A DNA stretch of 64,000 nucleotides from Sulfurisphaera ohwakuensis (lineage in GTDB: Archaea > Thermoproteota > Thermoprotei_A > Sulfolobales > Sulfolobaceae), in the NCBI RefSeq assembly GCF_009729055.1, contig NZ_CP045484.1, positions 310,001 to 374,000 of the forward strand, in the 5' to 3' direction. Positions 57,308 through 64,000 of the stretch are shown one piece after another (position 1 is the stretch's first letter; each line of letters starts with the position of its first letter). Made by a program: the position numbers and the translations under genes. The notes beneath the pieces were generated by a model. It made no database searches. It was given only the letters and a program-made list of their open reading frames with translations, and was not told where the DNA came from.

Positions 57308-58415
57308 AGTTACAACGGAAGGATATGATGAAGAGACTGGTGCTATAACTACTCCAATATATCAGACTACTTCTTATATTTATCCTATAGGTGAGAAATA
57401 TCGGTATAGCCGAGAAGTTAACCCGACTGTACTTAAACTTGCCGAAAAGATATCTGAACTTGAAGAGGCAGAGATGGGAGTAGCTTTTTCATCTGGAATG
57501 GGGGCTATTTCGTCTACTTTGCTTACATTAGCTAAGCCTGGGAGCAAAATACTAATACATAGAGATATGTTTGGAAGGACTTACAGATTCTTTACGGACT
57601 TCATGCGTAATCTAGGAGTAGAAGTAGATGTTGCAAATCCAGGAGAAATTTTAGAAATGGTAAAAGTCAAAAAATACGATATTGTTTATGTTGAAACTAT
57701 ATCAAATCCATTATTAAGAGTTATAGATATTCCAGCTCTTTCAAAAATATGTAAAGAGAATGGAAGCTTACTAATTACTGACGCTACTTTTTCAACACCA
57801 ATCAACCAGAAACCGTTAGTTCAAGGTGCAGATATAGTTTTACATAGTGCTTCAAAATTTATAGCAGGACATAATGATGTTATTGCTGGTTTAGGTGCTG
57901 GGTCTAAAGAATTAATGACTAAAGTAGATTTAATGAGAAGAACTTTGGGCACATCTTTAGATCCTCATGCAGCATATCTTGTGATAAGAGGAATAAAAAC
58001 TCTTAAAATTAGAATGGATGTGATTAATTCAAACGCACAGAAAATAGCTGAATATTTACAAGAACATAATAAAATCAAATCAGTATATTATCCTGGACTA
58101 AAGTCACATCCAGATTACGAAACTGCTAGACGAATACTAAAAGGATACGGTGGTGTAGTTACATTTGAAATTAAAGGTAGTATGAATGATGCACTTAATT
58201 TAATAACGAAATTCAAAGTTATTTTACCTGCACAGACTTTAGGTGGAGTGAATTCTACAATTTCACATCCTGCAACAATGACTCATAGAACTTTAACTCC
58301 CGAGGAAAGGAAAATCATTGGTATTTCGGATTCTATGTTAAGACTTTCTGTTGGGATAGAGGATGTTAACGATTTAATAGAGGATTTAGATAAAGCACTA
58401 ACTTCACTTAATTAA
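57282..58415 (+). CDS. Cys/Met-metabolism PLP enzyme (cystathionine gamma-synthase/lyase type)
   Basis: A 377-residue gamma-family PLP protein: YSREVNPTVLKLAEKISELEEAEMGVAFSSGMGAISSTLL, the LITDATFSTPINQKP region with the PLP-binding Asp, and SASKFIAGHNDVIAG with the catalytic lysine. It could be a cystathionine gamma-synthase acting on O-phosphohomoserine, given that homoserine kinase is next door; gamma-lyase or O-acylhomoserine sulfhydrylase activity cannot be excluded. It overlaps the convergent zinc-finger gene by 4 nt. Confidence 0.9.
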   Translation: MHGLREGTKVTTEGYDEETGAITTPIYQTTSYIYPIGEKYRYSREVNPTVLKLAEKISELEEAEMGVAFSSGMGAISSTLLTLAKPGSKILIHRDMFGRTYRFFTDFMRNLGVEVDVANPGEILEMVKVKKYDIVYVETISNPLLRVIDIPALSKICKENGSLLITDATFSTPINQKPLVQGADIVLHSASKFIAGHNDVIAGLGAGSKELMTKVDLMRRTLGTSLDPHAAYLVIRGIKTLKIRMDVINSNAQKIAEYLQEHNKIKSVYYPGLKSHPDYETARRILKGYGGVVTFEIKGSMNDALNLITKFKVILPAQTLGGVNSTISHPATMTHRTLTPEERKIIGISDSMLRLSVGIEDVNDLIEDLDKALTSLN

Positions 58416-58738
58416 ATTATTGCCCTTATTTCGTTTTTAAGCTCTTCTTCTAACATAGTCTTTATTTCGTTTCTATGCAGTCTTATTAAATGTAAATATA
58501 ATCCTCTTTTCGTAAATGGTCCCTTACCACAAAGCTTACAATAAAGTAGAGAATTCCTTGACTCTGTTAACCAAAAAGCTACTTTCTCAACAGATTTTTT
58601 TGCCAAATTAAATGAGGATATACCAACTGCTTTTTCAATTTCTCTATCCTCTACTTTTATTTTACTAGCTACTCTAGCAGTTATATCTACCAATTTTTCT
58701 GCAGTTATTGATATTCCACTATCCATTTCGGATCCCAT
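58412..58738 (-). CDS. Small protein with a C2H2 zinc finger
   Basis: A 108-residue protein. YCKLCGKGPFTKRGLYLHLIRLH (about 67-89) is a C-x2-C-x12-H-x4-H zinc finger, preceded by a helical region (DITARVASKIKVEDREIEKAVGISSFNLAKKSVEKVAFWL). C2H2 proteins are found in small numbers in Sulfolobales and their viruses. It overlaps the upstream gene by 34 nt; an in-frame ATG at 58726 is an alternative start. No assigned function. Confidence 0.72.
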   Translation of the reverse strand: MGSEMDSGISITAEKLVDITARVASKIKVEDREIEKAVGISSFNLAKKSVEKVAFWLTESRNSLLYCKLCGKGPFTKRGLYLHLIRLHRNEIKTMLEEELKNEIRAII

Positions 58739-59229
58739 ATAGCAGAAATTCCTATGGCTATTGCTAAAATTGAGACTAATCTTGTTAATCTTTTATATAA
58801 GTCTACATCTAAAAATATTTTTATATCATTAAGATCAATTCCTAAAATTCTTAAAACTTTCTCGGTTCTAACTTCAAATTCTTTATAAAAAACAGGTATT
58901 TCATTATTATCTAAGGATTTTTTCATATCGATGGTCATTTCTAATGTTTCAGCCAATTCTTCTTCTGTTATTTCTGGGAATATTTGTGTTATCTTCTTAT
59001 TTACCTTATTACCTATTATTTCAGCCATACCTGGAACATAGTCAATAGGAACTAAATACGAAATCCAAGCATCAACATATCTTCTGACAGTCTCGTTTAC
59101 CTCAGGTAAATTTCCTTCTAGTTCTTCTACAATAGAGGCGGCAGCTATTATATGTGCTGTAGCTTCTCCAATTCTTAGGTTTTCGAATTCAAATTGTGAG
59201 TTTGAATAATCTATTACATCGCTCATCAA
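58705..59229 (-). CDS. Unknown protein (174 residues), possible C-terminal membrane segment
   Basis: An acidic, mostly helical protein (for example ATAHIIAAASIVEELEGNLPEVNETVRRYVDAWISYLVP). Near the end there is a hydrophobic stretch (RLVSILAIAIGISAIWDPKW, about 149-168), which may be a membrane anchor. No family is recognised. It is co-transcribed with the zinc-finger gene (34-nt overlap) and divergent from the DUF1152 gene. Confidence 0.68.
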   Translation of the reverse strand: MMSDVIDYSNSQFEFENLRIGEATAHIIAAASIVEELEGNLPEVNETVRRYVDAWISYLVPIDYVPGMAEIIGNKVNKKITQIFPEITEEELAETLEMTIDMKKSLDNNEIPVFYKEFEVRTEKVLRILGIDLNDIKIFLDVDLYKRLTRLVSILAIAIGISAIWDPKWIVEYQ

Positions 59230-59283
59230 GTAACACTATATATTTTCTAAGCAGTCTCATGTTTAAAGATAAGAATCAGATAA

Positions 59284-59314
59284 TACGTTAACATGGAGAG
59301 TATAATTTAACGTA
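59284..59314. promoter_or_regulatory. 8-bp inverted repeat in a divergent promoter region
   Basis: TACGTTAA (59284-59291) and TTAACGTA (59307-59314) are perfect inverted copies with a 15-nt spacer. They lie between the 174-residue gene (minus) and the DUF1152 gene (plus, 59344), with TATTTAAAT nearby at about 59321-59329 as a possible TATA box. Likely an operator for one or both genes. Confidence 0.5.
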
Positions 59315-59343
59315 ACTTAGTATTTAAATCTTGAAAGTACAAA

Positions 59344-60369
59344 ATGAGTAAAAGGTTAAATATGAATGCATTCGTTTTTGGACTAGGTGGAGGGGGAGAC
59401 GTAGCATCTACTTATATTGTAATGAAGTATCTCTCTTTAAAAAATATTTCAAGTATAGTAGGAGCTGTAACATGGGAAAGATATGTAGAAGATCCTTTAC
59501 CAGGTCCGATATGTAAGGAAGATATGAAAAATATTGTTATGATTAATGATGTAATAACTGAGGTTAATCAATCGTCATATGCAATTAGGAATGGGTTAGC
59601 TGTGATACCTCAATTAGTTCGTTTCCTGAAAGCTATGAAGATAGACAAGGGTTATTCTATCTGTATAAAATATGGTCCTAAAAGTATTGCAGAAGGAATT
59701 GCAGATTTAGCTTCAAGGTTAAATACTAATTTTATTATTGGAGTAGATGCAGGTGGTGATGTATTAGCAAAAGGTTGCGAAGAAACTCTTGGAAGTCCAT
59801 TAATTGACTTCCTCATGTTAGCGTCTTTAGTTGAGCTAGAAAATATGGGTTTTAATGTTCTTTTAGCAACAATAGGTGCAGGTAGCGACGGGGAATTGGA
59901 ACAAGAGTATATTCTAAAACGTATTTCTGAAATAGCCAGAAATGAGGGATTAATAGATATTAAGGGTATTGATAAAGACATGGAAAGAGACTTAGAAATA
60001 ATATTATCAAATGTCAATACTGAAGCTTCTAGAATTCCCCTTGAAGCATTTAAGGGGCTTTATGGTGAAATCCCAATAAGGAACGGAACTAGAAGAGTGA
60101 AAGTCTCTCCAGTATCTTCAATTATGTTTTTCCTTGATCCTAAAAAAGTGGCTTATACATCACCTCTGTATGACATAGTTAAAAATAGTAGTTCGCTGGA
60201 TGACGCAAATAGAAAACTTAATGAAGTTGGTATTTACACAGAATATAATTTTGAACTAGATTTGTATGCTAAGTTTGGGTTAAATGCAAGGAATATTGAT
60301 TCAGAAAAAATATTACAAATAAGAAGTGAAGGAAGAAGGAAATTAGGTGGACTTAAGATTAATTGTTAA
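59344..60369 (+). CDS. DUF1152 family protein
   Basis: A 341-residue archaeal DUF1152 protein, recognised by the N-terminal NAFVFGLGGGGDVASTYIVMKYL, by GAVTWERYVEDPLPGPI and by FIIGVDAGGDVLA followed by TIGAGSDGELEQEYIL. The glycine-rich start suggests a nucleotide- or cofactor-type loop, but I know of no established reaction. A TATA-like TATTTAAAT lies about 20 nt upstream, suggesting a leaderless or short-leader mRNA. Confidence 0.85.
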   Translation: MSKRLNMNAFVFGLGGGGDVASTYIVMKYLSLKNISSIVGAVTWERYVEDPLPGPICKEDMKNIVMINDVITEVNQSSYAIRNGLAVIPQLVRFLKAMKIDKGYSICIKYGPKSIAEGIADLASRLNTNFIIGVDAGGDVLAKGCEETLGSPLIDFLMLASLVELENMGFNVLLATIGAGSDGELEQEYILKRISEIARNEGLIDIKGIDKDMERDLEIILSNVNTEASRIPLEAFKGLYGEIPIRNGTRRVKVSPVSSIMFFLDPKKVAYTSPLYDIVKNSSSLDDANRKLNEVGIYTEYNFELDLYAKFGLNARNIDSEKILQIRSEGRRKLGGLKINC

Positions 60370-60433
60370 TTTTCTATATTATATCTTAAAACATGTAAAA
60401 TAATTTATAACCTTTGATGTAATTATATAAGCT

Positions 60434-60970
60434 GTGAATATACTTGATGAGTTAAAAAATACTTATGATCTTTCTGATGAAGATATCGAATACGCATTAC
60501 AAAAGGCTAAAGGTATATTGTTAGGCTTTGCGATGGAATATAAGGCAATTAGAGTTCTAGAGAACATGGAATTCAAAAATGTAAGATATGTTGATTTACC
60601 AACTCATGATTTAGAAGCAGAGAAATGTGGAAAGAAATATTACATTGAGGTTAAAGCTTCTAGTAAATCGCCTACAAAAGAATATACTGCACATAAATTG
60701 GCTATGATAGCTATGCTAGATGGAATTCATCTTACACTTGTTATGAAACCATCTCCACATTTATTCAGTACTGAAGAGATATTAAGTATGCCAAAAAAAG
60801 TATTATTAAACTTCTTTAGGTATGCATATAAAGGCGAAGTAGAGAATCTTAAAATGCTTCTCAATAATTCTAAAACTAGAGAGATTTTGTTAAGTTACGA
60901 GAGAATAATAAAGACGTATACTAGCAGATACAGTGAAGAAAGCTTAAGTATTATCGAGTCCCTCTTTTAA
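60434..60970 (+). CDS. Unknown protein with PD-(D/E)XK nuclease-like core
   Basis: A 178-residue protein. The segment EYKAIRVLENMEFKNVRYVDLPTHDLEAEKCGKKYYIEVKASS has the order helix-E, strand, D, strand, E-V-K that is typical of the PD-(D/E)XK nuclease fold. The remaining C-terminal part is helical. The start is GTG. It may be a repair or restriction-type nuclease, or a non-catalytic relative. Its 3' end overlaps the convergent KH gene by 27 nt. Confidence 0.65.
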   Translation: MNILDELKNTYDLSDEDIEYALQKAKGILLGFAMEYKAIRVLENMEFKNVRYVDLPTHDLEAEKCGKKYYIEVKASSKSPTKEYTAHKLAMIAMLDGIHLTLVMKPSPHLFSTEEILSMPKKVLLNFFRYAYKGEVENLKMLLNNSKTREILLSYERIIKTYTSRYSEESLSIIESLF

Positions 60971-61492
60971 AGCTTTGTTAACATTAAATAGCGATAATTC
61001 TCTTTCAGCCTTGTCTAGGTATTTATATACAGTAGAATGCTCTTTTCCTTTAATTAGCATCTCTATGGCTCTTTTTGCTATATCTGCCTGTTCAATAGTA
61101 CCTAATATTCCAACATAGTGATCAGCAATAATTATATTCACTCCAGTATATTCTTGAATTATTTTCTTAGTTTTTCCTTTTTCACCAATTATTCTTCCTT
61201 TAATCCTCTTCATATCTTCTGGTCCATTAGTAGAATCTTTCAAATCAATAATATCTAGAACATAATCATCTCTCATAAGTTTCATAGCCTCATCAACATC
61301 AAAACCGATGCCAATAGCTTTTATAACTGAGACAACTTTCATAGCCTCATAAGCATTATTATCTTTTGGAAATACTCTTATAGATTTAGTCTTTTCATCA
61401 AATTCTATCTTAGTATTGCTGATCTCTTCTAGTCTTCCTAGTATTGATTTTACTAAATTAATTTTATCATCTGGTACAGTAATATACATCAA
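60944..61492 (-). CDS. KH-domain RNA-processing protein (Dim2/Pno1-like)
   Basis: A 182-residue protein with two KH-type units: a divergent one at about 5-65 and a canonical one at about 85-150 with the loop IGEKGKTKKIIQEYTGVNI. Archaeal Dim2/Pno1 (Krr1-like) binds the 3' end of 16S rRNA and works with Nob1 and RIO kinases in small-subunit maturation. The RIO1 gene immediately upstream (4-nt overlap) fits that role. Confidence 0.91.
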   Translation of the reverse strand: MMYITVPDDKINLVKSILGRLEEISNTKIEFDEKTKSIRVFPKDNNAYEAMKVVSVIKAIGIGFDVDEAMKLMRDDYVLDIIDLKDSTNGPEDMKRIKGRIIGEKGKTKKIIQEYTGVNIIIADHYVGILGTIEQADIAKRAIEMLIKGKEHSTVYKYLDKAERELSLFNVNKALKEGLDNT

Positions 61493-62259
61493 TTTTGGTC
61501 CTCATTTTCATATATCTTAAATCTCCTTAATATTTCCTCAGTCTCAATAATCTCAATTCCCTTACTTTCAAAGAATGTATTTATATTCTCTATATCTCTC
61601 TTTAATAATTCTAGTGCATTTGGATGATCTATATCTACTGCTTGACTTACATCTATAATATAGTTTTTTCCATCCTTAACCATGATGTTATATTCACTTA
61701 AATCTCCGTGCACTAATTCAGCTTTATTTACCATTTTATCTAGCTGATCTATAATATCTTTGTACAATTCCTCATTTATTTCGTCATCTGGAAGTTCTTT
61801 TAGAAGGGGTGCTCTGATTCCGTCTTCTCCAATAAATTGCATCACTAAAATATTCTCAAGAACATAAATTGGCTCTGGTACTCTCACATCATTTTTGAAA
61901 AGACGACTTAAATTCTTAAACTCTTTTCTTGCCCATACACTTATTAATTGTCTTGTATTAGATACTTTTATACCTTCAAATCTAGGATCACCAAATGTAT
62001 ACTTTTCTAATGCTCTTTTACTTGCGGCAGTAGATACATAATATATTTTTAATGCGTACCACTTTCCATCTTCTGTTATTGCTGGATAAACTTTGGCTTC
62101 TTTTCCAGAGGATATAGCACCATATATATTTTTTAAGTTTAATTTTCTAGATAATTGATAAAGAAGATAATAAGTTCGAGTATCTAGTGTTGAGTCAACA
62201 ACTTTAAAAAGATCTTCATCTTTCCTTCGTTTCTCCTCCTTTTTCCCTTTTCTCTCCAA
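61489..62259 (-). CDS. rio1: RIO1-type serine/threonine kinase
   Basis: A 256-residue RIO kinase: the ATP loop IYGAISSGKEAKVYPAI (STGKEA in most relatives), the catalytic loop LVHGDLSEYNIMV and the metal site YIIDVSQAVDIDHPNA. RIO1 acts in late 30S/40S maturation, probably as an ATPase. It is placed between aIF1A and the Dim2/Pno1-like gene, a conserved archaeal order (aIF1A-rio1-KH). Confidence 0.95.
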   Translation of the reverse strand: MERKGKKEEKRRKDEDLFKVVDSTLDTRTYYLLYQLSRKLNLKNIYGAISSGKEAKVYPAITEDGKWYALKIYYVSTAASKRALEKYTFGDPRFEGIKVSNTRQLISVWARKEFKNLSRLFKNDVRVPEPIYVLENILVMQFIGEDGIRAPLLKELPDDEINEELYKDIIDQLDKMVNKAELVHGDLSEYNIMVKDGKNYIIDVSQAVDIDHPNALELLKRDIENINTFFESKGIEIIETEEILRRFKIYENEDQN

Positions 62260-62263
62260 AAAA

Positions 62264-62590
62264 TCATCCTCTTAACTGCTCTATGATATCAGCGGAAACT
62301 ACTTGCTCTTCCTCTAATCTTCTAACCTCACTTTCGCTATATTTATATATAATATCACATTTATTTGGCTGAAAGTCCCAAGGTGCTGCTAATACCACAT
62401 CTCCTTCTTTTACCCACATCTTTTTCTTCATTTTTCCTGGTATTCTTCCTAGTCTTTCTTTTCCATCTAAACAAATGACTTGTACATGTTCAGCTCCTAG
62501 CATTTTCTTTACCACACAAATAACTTCTCCTTCTGCTGGTTTGGGTACTTCTTTTACAGAAGGTTGCTCATTTGTTTTCTTTTTAGCCAA
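62264..62590 (-). CDS. eif1A: Translation initiation factor aIF1A
   Basis: A 108-residue OB-fold factor: [63 protein letters not shown], the signature of aIF1A/eIF1A. It binds the A site of the small subunit during initiation. It leads the aIF1A-rio1-KH operon; TTTAAAAA in the gap to the thiolase gene is a likely promoter element on the minus strand. Confidence 0.96.
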   Translation of the reverse strand: MAKKKTNEQPSVKEVPKPAEGEVICVVKKMLGAEHVQVICLDGKERLGRIPGKMKKKMWVKEGDVVLAAPWDFQPNKCDIIYKYSESEVRRLEEEQVVSADIIEQLRG

Positions 62591-62633
62591 TCAGTTAGCC
62601 ACCATTTTCATATTGTTTTTTAAACCTAAAAAG

Positions 62634-63818
<1,185 letters not shown>

Positions 63819-63872
63819 ATTAATCACTTTGTTTAAACTATTTTAAATTTTTATGCATTTGAATTTGTCTCA

Positions 63873-64000
63873 TTATTGAATAAATTTTCCTCTTAAATCA
63901 AAAAATGATGCCTCAGTAATTTTTACGTTAATCCACTCACCTAATTTATCATAATCCTTAATTACGACTGGGATATAATTAATAGTTCTTCCTATTATTG
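63873..64000 (-). CDS. tRNA methylthiotransferase (MiaB/e-MtaB type), C-terminal end (cut by window edge)
   Basis: Reading the minus strand from the edge gives IIGRTINYIPVVIKDYDKLG, then EWINVKITEASFFDLRGKFI and Q before TAA (63875-63873). This is the TRAM-domain end of archaeal MiaB-like enzymes, which add a methylthio group to t6A37 of tRNA: GRTxNYxPVVI and VKITEAS..DLRGK are typical. Only about 42 residues are present; the radical SAM core would be outside the window. It ends 55 nt before the thiolase gene start on the same strand. Confidence 0.8.
   Translation of the reverse strand, partial: IIGRTINYIPVVIKDYDKLGEWINVKITEASFFDLRGKFIQ

Overview
The window looks like the chromosome of a hyperthermophilic crenarchaeon of the order Sulfolobales, most likely Sulfurisphaera (formerly Sulfolobus) tokodaii or a very close relative. 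The reasons are the low GC content, the archaeal and eukaryote-like information-processing genes (exosome, MCM, GINS, Orc1/Cdc6, RFC, proteasome, eL15/eL21/eS1), leaderless TATA promoters, intron-containing tRNA genes, and recognisable Sulfolobales proteins: a 401-residue bifunctional sugar-1-phosphate nucleotidylyltransferase, acryloyl-CoA reductase, geranylgeranyl reductase and a CCG-type succinate dehydrogenase. The species call is inference from remembered protein families; no search was run.

Layout. 1-7340 (minus): the archaeal exosome superoperon, transcribed L15e, exosome-linked RNA-binding protein, RNase P Rpp30 and Pop5, a C/D-box sRNA, proteasome alpha, SBDS, Rrp4, Rrp41, Rrp42, L37Ae, Brix, Pcc1 and prefoldin beta, then the start of an XPF nuclease. 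7402-13839: a YchF/Obg-like GTPase (plus), the nucleotidyltransferase, S3Ae, and an L21e-RpoF-DUF655-KsgA-HemK-TrmJ operon. 13840-17251: an accessory island with an orphan gene split by one in-frame amber codon, set between two inverted tRNA-Leu genes and long non-coding flanks. 17289-31957: thymidylate kinase, Clp1/Grc3 kinase, a RadA paralog, CarS, then the replication block GINS23-MCM with Orc1/Cdc6, a hidden winged-helix gene, MoaC, RfcL and RfcS, then PEBP, proteasome beta and amidase.

32028-51183: acryloyl-CoA reductase (3-hydroxypropionate/4-hydroxybutyrate carbon fixation), Sulfolobales-specific unknowns, a third tRNA-Leu with a non-canonical intron, release factor aRF1, purine salvage, hexaprenyl diphosphate synthase, a RimK-like ligase, two geranylgeranyl-reductase-family flavoproteins, DUF2070, a HAD phosphatase and the sdhABCD operon. 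51270-64000: a MoxR/VWA pair, SSB with a coupled PqqD-like protein, MoeA, homoserine kinase and a gamma-family PLP enzyme, small unknowns, DUF1152, and a translation/ribosome-biogenesis operon (aIF1A, RIO1, KH protein) beside a thiolase and the end of a tRNA methylthiotransferase gene.

The most notable non-routine signals are: two C/D-box sRNAs whose box C contains the stop codon of the upstream protein gene; a winged-helix gene wedged between cdc6 and moaC without any normal start codon; the amber-split orphan gene with an internal GC-skew reversal between inverted tRNA-Leu genes; three tRNA-Leu genes with three different intron states; a Pop5 subunit with an N-terminal membrane helix; and several promoter-proximal inverted repeats. 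There is no CRISPR array, insertion sequence or clear provirus.
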